Shown: positions 8,594 through 17,065, numbered from the stretch's first letter. The stretch: DNA of 25,455 nt from Dehalococcoidales bacterium (GCA_016926695.1 JAFGOB010000132.1:1-25455), one strand, 5' to 3'. The notes: a model not told the origin generated them from the sequence alone. Numbers and translations: made by a program.

Positions 8594-8636
8594 TAACGGT
8601 CCCGCTCCCTCAAGTGGAAATACCGCAGGGCCGTTA
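8594..8636 (-). promoter_or_regulatory. Hairpin in ymdB leader
   Basis: TAACGG at 8594-8599 pairs with CCGTTA at 8631-8636. The stem continues, with a bulge, into GGG/CCC pairs. It sits between rny and ymdB, about 40 bases upstream of the ymdB start, without a U-tract, so it may be a processing or stability element rather than a terminator. Confidence 0.4.
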
Positions 8637-8745
8637 CAGGACTTGTTTATTGTATCTTTTCTCCTGTTGCTTGTATATACCCTGTCTCCAAAATGCCGGA
8701 TATAACTCAGGACGACCCGTTTTCGTCATCTTGTTCTCTAGATCC

Positions 8746-8773
8746 TGTTTGTATCTTGTCTCTTGTACCTTGT
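8746..8773 (-). repeat. Tandem heptamer repeat ACAAGNN between rny and ymdB
   Basis: On the minus strand four consecutive 7-base units read ACAAGGT, ACAAGAG, ACAAGAT, ACAAACA. Further CTTGT words on the plus strand occur at 8642, 8670 and 8730, so the whole gap is enriched for this motif. The first unit begins 10 bases after the rny stop codon. Confidence 0.7.
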
Positions 8774-8782
8774 TTCTTTCCC

Positions 8783-10327
8783 CTATTTGGCGAAATCAAC
8801 CGCCCTTGTTTCCCGTATCACAGTTACTTTTATCTGGCCGGGATATTCCATACCTTCTTCGATTTTTTTAACTATATCTCTTGCCAGCCGGATTGAATCA
8901 AGGTCGTTTATTTCTTCCGGTTTAACCAGGATGCGGATTTCACGGCCGGCCTGGATGGCAAATGACTTTTCCACTCCCTTGAAACTGTTAGCAATACTTT
9001 CCAGAGTTTCCAGCCGTTTGATGTAGTTCTCCAGGGACTCACGCCTGGCGCCCGGCCTGGCGCCGCTGATGGCATCTGCGGCCGATACTATATAACCCAT
9101 GATGCTGGTGGTCGGGGCCTCGTTATGGTGTTCGGCAATAGCCTGCGCCACTTCGGGCGATTTATCCCACCGCTGCACCAGTTCAGCCCCGATAGCCGCA
9201 TGGCTGCCTTCCACTTCCCGGTCTATGGCTTTACCGATGTCGTGCAGAAGGCCGGCTTTTTTGGCCAGTGTTACATTAGCACCCAGTTCACCGGCTATCA
9301 TACCTGCCAGAAAAGCGGTCTCTATGCTGTGATTGAGAACGTTTTGCCCATAGCTGGTGCGGAATTTTAAGCGGCCGAGCACCTTTATCAGCTCAGGTCG
9401 CAGACCCTGCACTCCTACCTGGATCGCCGATTGCTCTCCGGCAGCGAAGATCGTGGCATCAACCTCTTCCCTGGCCTTGCCTACCACTTCCTCAATACGG
9501 GCAGGATGGATCCGTCCGTTGAGTATCAGGCGGGTCAGCGCCAGGCGAGCAATCTCGCGCCTGACCGGATCGAAACTTGAGAGAGTGACCGCTTCGGGTG
9601 TATCGTCAATGATCAGGTCTACCCCGGTAGCCTGCTCCAGTGCGCGAATATTGCGTCCTTCTCTGCCGATCAACCTTCCCTTCATTTCATCATTGGGTAT
9701 GGGCACCACGAAGACGGTAGTTTCTGAAACAATCTCTGAAGCAGAACGCTGGATAGCCTGTGAGAGTATTTCCTGGGATTTCTCATTGGCCTGAAGCCTG
9801 AGGCTGACCTCCCACTCACGTATACGGCGTCCCGTCTCCTCCTTCATTTCGGCCTCAATATTTTCCAGCAGGATTTTCCTGGCATCCGCCGAGGTCAGGT
9901 TGGAAATTTCTTCGAGCTTCTTCATTTGTTTGTCGCGGATTTCGGTTACACCGGACCGCATGGCTTCGATTTCCTTTTCCCGATTATTGAGATTACGGTC
10001 ACGGTGTTCAAGGTTCTCCAGCTTACGGTCGAGCGAATCGATTTTTTGAGTCAGGCGGTTCTCCTGGCGTTGAAGCTCCGAACGCCTCTGCCGGTATTCT
10101 GTCTCAGCCGCAGATTTTACTTTTTCAGCATCCTGTTTGGCCTCCTCCAATACACTTTTAGCTTCCGCACGGGATTCGGACAACGTCCGGGCTGCTTTCC
10201 TCTCGGCAATACGCACCTGCCTGCCTATCAACACCCTGCGAAAGAAAAAGAGCGCCAGTGCTCCCGCAATGGCTCCTATGAGAAAGGCAAAGAGGATCCC
10301 GAGACCCCAGATTACAGTATTCTCCAA
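8783..10327 (-). CDS. rny: Ribonuclease Y
   Basis: The 514-residue membrane-anchored endoribonuclease starts mRNA decay. Order of parts: one N-terminal membrane helix (about 5-29); a long charged coiled coil (about 35-200); a KH RNA-binding domain with [12 protein letters not shown] (217-228); and an HD metal-dependent nuclease domain with [10 protein letters not shown] (333-342) and [17 protein letters not shown] (360-376). The length and the ending [12 protein letters not shown] are family-typical. The start is TTG after an AAAGGGGGA site about ten bases upstream. A small hairpin (AAGCGG/CCGCTT, 10373-10391) lies in the 5' region. The gene follows recX and recA, as in Bacillus (recA-rny-ymdB). 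Confidence 0.95.
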   Translation of the reverse strand: MENTVIWGLGILFAFLIGAIAGALALFFFRRVLIGRQVRIAERKAARTLSESRAEAKSVLEEAKQDAEKVKSAAETEYRQRRSELQRQENRLTQKIDSLDRKLENLEHRDRNLNNREKEIEAMRSGVTEIRDKQMKKLEEISNLTSADARKILLENIEAEMKEETGRRIREWEVSLRLQANEKSQEILSQAIQRSASEIVSETTVFVVPIPNDEMKGRLIGREGRNIRALEQATGVDLIIDDTPEAVTLSSFDPVRREIARLALTRLILNGRIHPARIEEVVGKAREEVDATIFAAGEQSAIQVGVQGLRPELIKVLGRLKFRTSYGQNVLNHSIETAFLAGMIAGELGANVTLAKKAGLLHDIGKAIDREVEGSHAAIGAELVQRWDKSPEVAQAIAEHHNEAPTTSIMGYIVSAADAISGARPGARRESLENYIKRLETLESIANSFKGVEKSFAIQAGREIRILVKPEEINDLDSIRLARDIVKKIEEGMEYPGQIKVTVIRETRAVDFAK

Positions 10328-10372
10328 TTGTTTATTTCCCCCTTTTCCTGTCCATTTAAAGGCAGTATTTTA

Positions 10373-10391
10373 AAGCGGATTTTTACCGCTT
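10373..10391 (-). promoter_or_regulatory. Small hairpin in rny 5' region
   Basis: AAGCGG pairs with CCGCTT around a seven-base loop, followed on the minus strand by TTAAAAT. It lies about 46 bases before the rny start. It could be a weak terminator for recX or a leader structure; the U-tract is poor. Confidence 0.35.
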
Positions 10392-10533
10392 CAGCACCTG
10401 CATATCAGGCCGAATCCGGCCCGGACAGATATTTATATTAATATTTTTTTAACTTTTTACTTCCCGCATTTATTTTTTAAATTTTGTTTCTAAATACAGA
10501 CACGCTAGACAATAATACAACTCCACACCACCC

Positions 10534-10567
10534 TGATGCTTCGTCGCTACGCTCCTCCAGCATGACA
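10534..10567. repeat. REP-like palindrome between recX and rny
   Basis: The element ends in ATGCT (10536-10540) and AGCAT (10559-10563) with the centre TCGTCGCTACGCTCC and then GACA. It is related in style to the widespread bacterial repeats that end in AATGACA but is not a close match to copies A-C. It sits in an AT-rich 289-base gap. Confidence 0.55.
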
Positions 10568-10616
10568 ACAATTTTTATACTTCGTGCAAATTGTTTCAAT
10601 TATTTTTATGTTTGTA

Positions 10617-11291
10617 TTAGTTTTCCTCTGAACTTTCCCGCCCGTTCAGCTCCGCCTGGTCTCCTGTGCATTCCTGCCAGATATCCCTGACCAGTCTGCC
10701 GGTAATATCATAACCAAAACCCCTTCTCTGAAGATATACGCCCAGTTTCCTGCGAAAGACCTGGAAATCGGAAAGGGGTAAAGTACGTGCTTTACGCATG
10801 GCCAGGCGGCGGGCACCGGCCTCTTCATCACTGCCGTCAACGACCGTATCGATGATCCCGGCATCAACCCCCTTGCGCCTGAGTTCCGCTTTCAGAACTC
10901 TCTGACTCCGCGGTTTGAAGGTTGTGCGGTCCTCAGCCCATAATCGCGCAAAAGACGAATCATCCAGCAATCCCGATTGCTTTAGTTTCCCTATCACGGC
11001 TTCAACCTGTAGTGCCTCAAACCCGCGTTTGAGCAAACGCTCTCTGGTCTCTGAAATACTTCTGGACCGGTAGTTAATAAATCTGATCGCAGCCGTAAAA
11101 CAGCGCTGGAACTCATCATCCCGGGTGAAAACGGCTATTTCCGCCGGAGTCAAAATCCTCCCTACCTTGAGGGACTTCTCAGCGATAATCCTGTCGTCAA
11201 GACTGAAACAATAGCCGCCGTTCAGGTATACCCTTGAGCGACCGCTTCCGGGTTTCTCTCCGGATTGAATTGCCGTAATTACCTTATCCAC
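10617..11291 (-). CDS. recX: Regulatory protein RecX
   Basis: The 224-residue product (from the preferred start) modulates RecA filaments. It shows the RecX three-helix repeats: FTAAIRFINYRSRSISETRERLLKRG, then VIGKLKQSGLLDDSSFARLWAEDR, then ARRLAMRKAR...YLQRRGFGYDITGRLVRDIW. The N-terminal part (GRSRVYLNGGYCFSLDDRIIAEKSLKVG) is also typical of RecX. The open frame extends upstream to a GTG at 11366, but that extension encodes a perfect terminator palindrome (11310-11337) and lacks family similarity. I therefore prefer the GTG at 11291, just after AGGCGGGAA, although the spacing is short. It is directly downstream of recA. Confidence 0.85.
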   Translation of the reverse strand: MDKVITAIQSGEKPGSGRSRVYLNGGYCFSLDDRIIAEKSLKVGRILTPAEIAVFTRDDEFQRCFTAAIRFINYRSRSISETRERLLKRGFEALQVEAVIGKLKQSGLLDDSSFARLWAEDRTTFKPRSQRVLKAELRRKGVDAGIIDTVVDGSDEEAGARRLAMRKARTLPLSDFQVFRRKLGVYLQRRGFGYDITGRLVRDIWQECTGDQAELNGRESSEEN

Positions 11292-11300
11292 TTCCCGCCT

Positions 11301-11337
11301 GTTAAAAATAAAGGCTGAGGTATATACCTCAGCCTTT
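11301..11337 (-). terminator. Intrinsic terminator after recA (possible attenuator before recX)
   Basis: A perfect palindrome of 28 bases: AAAGGCTGAGG and CCTCAGCCTTT around TATATA (11310-11337), followed on the minus strand by ATTTTT. It starts about 40 bases after the recA stop codon and ends about 10 bases before the preferred recX start, so it should reduce read-through into recX. Confidence 0.8.
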
Positions 11338-11375
11338 GAATATTCACTTTTTTGCCCTGTCGCCACAGGATGGTA

Positions 11376-12431
11376 CTAATCCGCTTCCTCACCCGCTGAT
11401 GATGGAGTAGAAACAGCAGTGGCTGAGGCCCTTATCTTCCGCTCTATCTCCTCGGCGAGTTCAGGATGCTGGCTTAAGTACGTTTTTGCATTCTCTCTAC
11501 CTTGACCTAACCGAACATCACCAAAGGAGAAAAAAGCACCGGACTTGTTTATTAGCCCTTGCTGTACGCCCAGGTCTATCAGGCCGCCTTCTTTGCTTAT
11601 TCCGTGGGCAAACATAATATCGAACTCAGCACTTCTAAAAGGAGGGGCGACCTTGTTTTTGACTATTTTTGCCTTGATGTGGTTGCCTATGGCTTCATTA
11701 CTCTGCATGATGGTTTCAACACGTCTCAAATCAATCCGGACAGAACTGTAAAATTTAAGGGCTCTTCCGCCGGGGGTAACCTCCGGATTTCCGTAAACGA
11801 TGCCTACCTTTTCACGCAACTGGTTAATAAAAATTACCACTGTTTTTGATTTTGATATTGCGGCAGCCAATTTCCTCAACGCCTGGGACATCAAACGGGC
11901 CTGAAGTCCTACATGGGACTCTCCCATCTCCCCCTCGATTTCAGCCTGGGGGACCAGAGCAGCCACACTATCGATCACAATGATATCCACAGCACCACTT
12001 CTAACCAGGGCTTCAGTAATTTCCAGAGCTTGTTCTCCAGTATCAGGTTGAGAGATATAAAGGTCCTCTGTTTTTACTCCGCAAACAGCCGCATAAGAGC
12101 GGTCTAAAGCGTGCTCCACATCTATATAAGCCGCTACCTCTCTCCGCTTCTGAGCTTCCGCAATGATATGCTGGGCCAGGGTAGTCTTACCCGAGGACTC
12201 GGGACCGTAAATCTCAGTTATCCTCCCCTTGGGTATACCACCAACGCCCAGGGCTATATCCAGAGATAGTGAGCCGCTGGGAATAACCTCTATCGGTGTA
12301 GACGTATTTCCACCCAGCTTCATCACTGAACCTTTACCAAATCTTTTTTCTATTTGACTTATTGCCAGTTCCAGGGCTTTTTCTTTCTCTGTAACGGCCT
12401 TGTCTTTAGGGTCAACTTTTTCGGTTGTCAT
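11376..12431 (-). CDS. recA: Recombinase RecA
   Basis: The 351-residue ATP-dependent strand-exchange protein is needed for recombination and DNA-damage response. Walker A GPESSGKT is at 76-83; the [10 protein letters not shown] motif, VIDSVAAL (Walker B), loop L1 ([25 protein letters not shown]) and loop L2 ([27 protein letters not shown]) are all intact. A standard C-terminal domain and a short acidic tail (SSAGEEAD) follow. The ATG at 12431 is preferred; a TTG three codons upstream is possible. No clear Shine-Dalgarno site is visible for either. Two promoter-like pairs lie upstream. I do not see a Firmicutes-type GAACNNNNGTTC or E. coli-type SOS box. Confidence 0.97.
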   Translation of the reverse strand: MTTEKVDPKDKAVTEKEKALELAISQIEKRFGKGSVMKLGGNTSTPIEVIPSGSLSLDIALGVGGIPKGRITEIYGPESSGKTTLAQHIIAEAQKRREVAAYIDVEHALDRSYAAVCGVKTEDLYISQPDTGEQALEITEALVRSGAVDIIVIDSVAALVPQAEIEGEMGESHVGLQARLMSQALRKLAAAISKSKTVVIFINQLREKVGIVYGNPEVTPGGRALKFYSSVRIDLRRVETIMQSNEAIGNHIKAKIVKNKVAPPFRSAEFDIMFAHGISKEGGLIDLGVQQGLINKSGAFFSFGDVRLGQGRENAKTYLSQHPELAEEIERKIRASATAVSTPSSAGEEAD

Positions 12432-12511
12432 ACGTTTCAAAGATGATATTTCTTTATTTTTTCCGGCTGTAATTCACCGGTCCTCTCCATGACACTCATG
12501 TGCGCATATGT

Positions 12512-12540
12512 ATCATAGCATACCCGCTTTTTTCCCTCAA
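12512..12540 (-). promoter_or_regulatory. Predicted proximal promoter of recA
   Basis: On the minus strand TTGAGG (12535-12540) and TATGAT (12512-12517) are separated by 17 bases, a good sigma-70-type match. The start of transcription would be near 12505, giving a leader of about 75 bases. Confidence 0.6.
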
Positions 12541-12609
12541 CCAGTAAATGCACCTGTTTTTTCGGTGTACCGCCTATCTCCGACACCGTTATTAAAAAAG
12601 ACAATTACT

Positions 12610-12639
12610 AACATAGTACATCTGTTCTGCTTTTGTCAA
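12610..12639 (-). promoter_or_regulatory. Predicted distal promoter of recA
   Basis: A perfect TTGACA (12634-12639) is followed 18 bases later by TATGTT (12610-12615) on the minus strand, starting 11 bases after the MMPL gene ends. Between this and the proximal promoter lies the inverted repeat CGGTGT/ACACCG (12563-12568, 12583-12588), which has no U-tract. Confidence 0.5.
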
Positions 12640-12649
12640 GCCCTGCTGG

Positions 12650-15181
12650 CTAATCCGCAGGACCATTGTGAATTCGCACCCTGGAATCAGTCTGCTTGAA
12701 AAGACGGGAAGGCCACCAGTTCATCCGTCCGAACAGGGTAGCAATCGAGGGAATAAGCACAGCCCGCACCAGGAAAGTATCTATCAGAACTCCTATGCCG
12801 ATCGCGGCGCCCACCTGAAAGACCATCTGCATTGAGGCAGTCGTCAGTGTCAGAAACGTGCCGGCCAGAATAACGCCGCACGAGGTAATTACTCCGCCGG
12901 TATTGGTCACAGCCGCGCAAATGGCCTCTTTGACAGGTTTCCGCTGGGCCTCCTCCCTGATACGTGAAACAAGGAATATGTTGTAGTCCGAACCTACCGC
13001 CACCAGCATTACAAAGACAAAGACCGGCAGCATGTAAATCATAGCATTCTGCCCCAGGATATCCAGCAGAATCCAGGCAGAGATTCCCATGGTAGCCCCG
13101 AAATTCAACAGTACTGTCAGAATCATATAAAGGGGGGCAATGATGCTGCGCAGAAGTATAGCCGTTACCACAATAATGCCAACCACTGCCAGCAAAAGGA
13201 CATGCAAAAAATCGCTATTATTAACGGCCATGATATCAACCAGGTCCGCGCTCGTCCCGCCTGTATACGACTTTATCCCCGCCGGAGCAGAATCCGCCTG
13301 TATTTTCTTAAGTTCTTCTCGTATCTTCGTCACAGAGGCAACACTTTCAGGTGCATAGGGATCTGAATCCAGTATCACTTCCAGCCTGGTTAAAGTCATG
13401 TCCTCCGAAAAATAGTATGACTTCAGCCACTCCGTAAACGGCGTCTCAACCAGCAGATCAAACTCTGCCGCCAGCCCTTCCAGTCCCACGGCGATATTCT
13501 CAATCATGGGTTTTACCTGTTCCATCACGGCAATGACATTCTGCGGCATTGAGGTCTGGACTTTTTTAACCAGCTCCGAGATGCCGGTCATATTGGAAAC
13601 AACATCCTGGAAATTGGCGCTCTGCGTAATTCCCGGGTATTGTATACCCAGGCTGGTAAAGTCCTGTACCATATTCTGGAAAAAGCTCAACTGAGCGGCG
13701 CCGGCCAGGCTCAGATTCTGACCTATGGCGCGAGTCTGCTTGCCCAGGGCGTCAAGCTCCTCGGCGGGAGTCGAAACGCAGGATACCCTGCTTACGCCTT
13801 CAACCTCTTTGAGGGACTCTGCCATTTTTTTGATACCCTCCAGCGCATCCGGGGAGGTCAGATCAACCCCGGGATGCTCCAGCACGATGTTAACCGGATA
13901 AAGCGTCCCGGTACTGAAATGTTCCCTGAATATCTCGAATCCCTGCACCGATCCCATCTCCTGGGGCATCTGGCTGAGCGTATCCGCAGAATAGCGGACA
14001 TTCGGCAGGGCCAGGTAAGGCAACCCCAGGATAATGACGATAATGACGGTTAACATCACCGGGCGCCGCACTATCAGTTGTCCCGTGCTCTGCCATAAAC
14101 CTGCGTTACCGGCCTTGTTTTGCCTTAGCCTGGCAGGCCACAGCAGGTTGCGTCCGAAAAAAGAGATCAGGGCGGGGGTTAAGGTCAGACCGGCCAGCAG
14201 AGTTATGGCCACTCCTACAGCCAGAATATAGCCCGAGGTCCTGTTCATGCCGAAGTTGGAAATCCCCAGACACAGCAGCGCCACGATAACCGTGGTAGCA
14301 CTGGCCAGGATCACCGGCCCGATGCGCTTCAAAGACAGCTCAACCGCTGTTTTCTGGTTATTCTGTAAAATTTCTTCCTTAAAACGGGACACCATAAAAA
14401 GGCAGTAGTCTGTGCCGATACCAAACAGCGTCACCACCAGGTAGGCATCCACCAGACTGGAAACATCAGCCCCCGAGACAGCAATATATCCGGCTACTCC
14501 CCTGGAAACCAGGTAGCTGATCCCGATGGTAATCAGAGGCACCAGTATAGCCACGGGCGAACGGTATATGATCAATAACAGGAATACCACCAGCAATACG
14601 GTAACCAGTGTGGCCTTATCAATTGTATTCTGGATGGACTTCAGTGCGTCGGCGAAAACACCCGCTCCACCGGTGACATACACGCTGGAGGAGAATTCCT
14701 TTTCTTTTATGTATTGCCTGATGCTGTCCACGGTCTCTTTCGACTGGGGGCTGGCCGAGGAAGTCGACAGGTCGATATTGAACAGCATCACGGTCTGATC
14801 GCTGCTTACCAGCGTTGAACTCAGCAAATCATTCTGAAAGACGGATATCACTCCGCTGATATTGTCCGGAGACTCTCCGGAAAGCAGCCAGTCGTTCAAC
14901 TCACCGGCTTCCTGCATACTGGCTTCGGAAAGTCCGTCGGAATTGTATATCAATATCAGCGCCGAGCCGGCTGCCTCGTCCTGATAAGCGGGGAATTTTT
15001 CCTTTAACAAGTTGTCGGCCTGCCTTGACTCGGTATTGACAGGCAGGAATTGTGAATCATCGGTCACACCTACCTCTGAAAGCGCAGGAGCAAAAACAAT
15101 CATGACCACTGCCAGAGCAATCCAGAAAAGTGTGATCGCTATTTTATACCGTGAGGTGATCTTAGCCAGCTTGAGAAACAT
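12650..15181 (-). CDS. MMPL/RND-family transporter
   Basis: The 843-residue product is a predicted inner-membrane exporter of the MMPL branch of the RND superfamily. It has two similar halves, each with an N-terminal helix, a large extracytoplasmic domain and a bundle of about five or six helices. The diagnostic repeated motif with the proton-relay aspartate occurs in both halves: FGIGTDYCLFMVSRFKEE and VAVGSDYNIFLVSRIREE. Relatives export lipids, siderophores or toxic compounds; the cargo here is unknown. The ATG at 15181 has no ribosome binding site, and the predicted promoter ends only about ten bases before it, suggesting a leaderless mRNA. No adjacent TetR gene or membrane-fusion partner is present. 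Confidence 0.9.
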   Translation of the reverse strand: MFLKLAKITSRYKIAITLFWIALAVVMIVFAPALSEVGVTDDSQFLPVNTESRQADNLLKEKFPAYQDEAAGSALILIYNSDGLSEASMQEAGELNDWLLSGESPDNISGVISVFQNDLLSSTLVSSDQTVMLFNIDLSTSSASPQSKETVDSIRQYIKEKEFSSSVYVTGGAGVFADALKSIQNTIDKATLVTVLLVVFLLLIIYRSPVAILVPLITIGISYLVSRGVAGYIAVSGADVSSLVDAYLVVTLFGIGTDYCLFMVSRFKEEILQNNQKTAVELSLKRIGPVILASATTVIVALLCLGISNFGMNRTSGYILAVGVAITLLAGLTLTPALISFFGRNLLWPARLRQNKAGNAGLWQSTGQLIVRRPVMLTVIIVIILGLPYLALPNVRYSADTLSQMPQEMGSVQGFEIFREHFSTGTLYPVNIVLEHPGVDLTSPDALEGIKKMAESLKEVEGVSRVSCVSTPAEELDALGKQTRAIGQNLSLAGAAQLSFFQNMVQDFTSLGIQYPGITQSANFQDVVSNMTGISELVKKVQTSMPQNVIAVMEQVKPMIENIAVGLEGLAAEFDLLVETPFTEWLKSYYFSEDMTLTRLEVILDSDPYAPESVASVTKIREELKKIQADSAPAGIKSYTGGTSADLVDIMAVNNSDFLHVLLLAVVGIIVVTAILLRSIIAPLYMILTVLLNFGATMGISAWILLDILGQNAMIYMLPVFVFVMLVAVGSDYNIFLVSRIREEAQRKPVKEAICAAVTNTGGVITSCGVILAGTFLTLTTASMQMVFQVGAAIGIGVLIDTFLVRAVLIPSIATLFGRMNWWPSRLFKQTDSRVRIHNGPAD

Positions 15182-15191
15182 GATTATTAAT

Positions 15192-15220
15192 ATAATATGG
15201 TAGAATGTTTTAATTGTCCA
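15192..15220 (-). promoter_or_regulatory. Predicted promoter of the MMPL gene, near-leaderless
   Basis: On the minus strand TGGACA (15215-15220) and TATTAT (15192-15197) are spaced by 17 bases; each differs from consensus by one base. Transcription would begin near 15185, about four bases before the ATG at 15181. That agrees with the absence of a Shine-Dalgarno site. Confidence 0.6.
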
Positions 15221-15402
15221 GATAATTTTATACTATGATAATTGTTTTCCGGGTAATTCCTGAAAGAATGCCGGAATTGATACAGACCAAAGAGGGTGTT
15301 CCCCCTCGACCCTGCCGGATCGTATTCCATAGCTGTTTTGAGATAGACCTTTTTGCTGGAATTAGTCATAATATGGATTATTGGACGTACATAATACTCA
15401 GG

Positions 15403-15452
15403 GGACGATGAAGGCTGTATTCAAGCCGGCTTTTGTATTTTCGTCCGGGAGA
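15403..15452 (+). promoter_or_regulatory. Hairpin leader and ribosome binding site before the thrC-like gene
   Basis: GGACGA (15403-15408) can pair with TCGTCC (15441-15446), enclosing an inner GGCT/AGCC stem (15413-15416 with 15424-15427). The 3' arm directly abuts the ribosome binding site GGGAGA (15447-15452), which lies seven bases before the ATG at 15460. It resembles an attenuator or translation-control leader. I see no T-box motif (AGGGTGGNACC) and no known riboswitch. Confidence 0.5.
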
Positions 15453-15459
15453 AACTAAA

Positions 15460-16809
15460 ATGGCTAAATCTTTTAACGTAAATCAGACATGGCTGTCCTG
15501 CATCAGTTGCGGATATAAAACGGACCTGCTGGAAGAAAGAATTTTCCGCTGTCCCAGGTGTGGAGACCTTTATGACATCGAGCACAACTTTTCTCCGGCG
15601 GAAAAATCACTGGAACAGTACCAGGCACTGTTTGATACCAGAATTGCTCCCGGTGCTTTTCGTAAAGGCGGCGCCGTTTACCATTCCGGTGTCTGGAGGT
15701 TCAAGGAATGGATAATGCCCTATATACCGGAAAGCGATATCGTCAGTCTGGAAGAAGGGATTGTGCCGATTGTGCGGGCTGGAAAAAACCTGATGGAATG
15801 GATCGGCCATGATATTGAACTCTTTATCATCATGGAAGGAATGACTCCTACCGGCTCCTTCAAGGATTTCGGGGGAACGATATTGATGAGTATAGCCCGC
15901 GCCGCTGGCGTGCGCAATATTTGCTGCGCTTCGACAGGCGATACCTCGGCCATGGCCGCGGCCTATTCCGCCGCTGCCGGAATTCAATGTGCGGTAATAC
16001 TGCCCAAGGGCAAGATCACACCGGTACAATTGGCCCAGCCCCTGGTGCACGGCGCCAAAGTCATTCTTCTTCCCGGCAACTTCGATGATTGTATGAAAGT
16101 GATGCAGGAGCTGGTCACAAAATACGGGGTCTACCCGGCCAACAGCCTTAATCCGGCCCGCATCGAAGGGCACCAGACGACGGTGTTTCTGACCTCGCAA
16201 TATTTCGGATGGGAATGCCCGGACTGGTTCGCTGTGCCCGTGGGCAACGGGAGCAACTGCTCCTCCGTAGGGAAGGCGCTCAGGCTGCTCAACAGATTCG
16301 GAATTAAAAAGACGTCCAGAATACTGGGATGCCAGTCCGAAGCAGCCAATCCCCTCACAAAGTCGTGGAATATGGTAAAAGAACAGGAGGAAAACGGTAG
16401 ATTTCCTTCCCTGGAAAAATGGAAGTCCTGCTATCAGCCGGTGGCTGTGGGTGAAACAACCGCTACGGCCGCACGGATCGGCGATCCGGTCTCAAGGGAT
16501 AAAGTGATAAGGGAAATTGTTCATTCGGGCGGTGCCATGCAGATTGCCTCGGAAGAGGACCTGAATGAAGCTGTCGCTATCTGTGGCAGAGACGGGCATT
16601 TTGTCTGCCCCCAGACAGGAATTGCACTGGCCGGGGTGCGCAACGCCCGCAGAATGGGCTGGATAAGCAGCGGTTCAAGGGTAGTAGTGGTTTCCACGGC
16701 TACCGGGTTGAAGTTTACCGATTCGGCGGCAGCCAAACTACAGGGCAATATCATCGATGCCCCGGATTGCAGGACCGGGACAGTGGCCAAAATCCTGAAG
16801 GTTGATTAG
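15460..16809 (+). CDS. thrC: Threonine synthase-like PLP enzyme with N-terminal zinc ribbon
   Basis: The 449-residue fold-type II PLP enzyme probably converts O-phosphohomoserine to threonine. The N-terminus has a zinc ribbon (C14, C17, C31, C34). The PLP lysine is K135 in TPTGSFKDFG, and CASTGDTSAMAAAY and AVPVGNGSNCSSVGKAL supply phosphate- and cofactor-binding loops. Two family motifs deviate: SLEEGIVPIV replaces the usual SLGEGNTPLV, and SFKDFG replaces SFKDRG. A related enzyme such as cysteate synthase, or another O-phosphohomoserine enzyme, therefore cannot be excluded. The ATG at 15460 with GGGAGA upstream is preferred over a TTG at 15433 that lies inside the leader hairpin. It is a lone plus-strand gene, divergent from the MMPL gene. 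Confidence 0.8.
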   Translation: MAKSFNVNQTWLSCISCGYKTDLLEERIFRCPRCGDLYDIEHNFSPAEKSLEQYQALFDTRIAPGAFRKGGAVYHSGVWRFKEWIMPYIPESDIVSLEEGIVPIVRAGKNLMEWIGHDIELFIIMEGMTPTGSFKDFGGTILMSIARAAGVRNICCASTGDTSAMAAAYSAAAGIQCAVILPKGKITPVQLAQPLVHGAKVILLPGNFDDCMKVMQELVTKYGVYPANSLNPARIEGHQTTVFLTSQYFGWECPDWFAVPVGNGSNCSSVGKALRLLNRFGIKKTSRILGCQSEAANPLTKSWNMVKEQEENGRFPSLEKWKSCYQPVAVGETTATAARIGDPVSRDKVIREIVHSGGAMQIASEEDLNEAVAICGRDGHFVCPQTGIALAGVRNARRMGWISSGSRVVVVSTATGLKFTDSAAAKLQGNIIDAPDCRTGTVAKILKVD

Positions 16810-16892
16810 GCAGTAAAAATATCTTGACATATCGGTTACATTTTGTTACACCTGTCATTCACTATATGAGAGAAAGACAGCACCGGTTTGTC

Positions 16893-16944
16893 ATGGCGAG
16901 CCTCACGAGGCGCCTTCTCTTCACCTCGTGATCGGCGTCGCCAT
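16893..16944. repeat. Nested 52-base imperfect palindrome
   Basis: ATGGCGA (16893-16899) pairs with TCGCCAT (16938-16944), and inside it TCACGAGG (16903-16910) pairs with CCTCGTGA (16924-16931) around a 13-base loop. It is preceded by TGTC, as in REP-like elements that begin TGTCAT. It could also act as a bidirectional transcription or exonuclease barrier between the two convergent genes. Confidence 0.65.
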
Positions 16945-16989
16945 CTCATGAGTGTGCAAGAGCCGGGTTTCCTGTGCGCCGGTCAAGCC

Positions 16990-17065
16990 GCGTTTTTATG
17001 GCGGTACACTGACAGAGATTACGACACTCGCCCTGCGGGCTCGTTCGTAATGACAGTATCGCTCC
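16990..17065. repeat. Dispersed intergenic repeat, copy C
   Basis: The core at 17015-17055 reads GAGATTACGACACTCGCCC ... GTAATGACA. The flank TATGGCGGTACACTGACA matches copy B. The end changes GATTGC/GCAATG to GATTAC/GTAATG are compensatory: both arms changed together, so pairing is preserved. Confidence 0.72.

Noticed and set aside
12563..12588. CGGTGT/ACACCG dyad as a terminator for the MMPL gene
   Set aside because: On the minus strand the stem is followed by an A-run, not a U-run, so it does not fit an intrinsic terminator.
15187..15369. 60-residue minus-strand open frame upstream of the MMPL gene
   Set aside because: It covers the predicted MMPL promoter, has no ribosome binding site and no recognisable family motif.
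16824..16852. TTGACA after thrC as a plus-strand promoter
   Set aside because: The best -10 at the right distance is TACACC, and no gene follows on that strand.
219..17065. Repeat copies as CRISPR repeats
   Set aside because: The copies are thousands of bases apart with no regular spacers and no cas gene.
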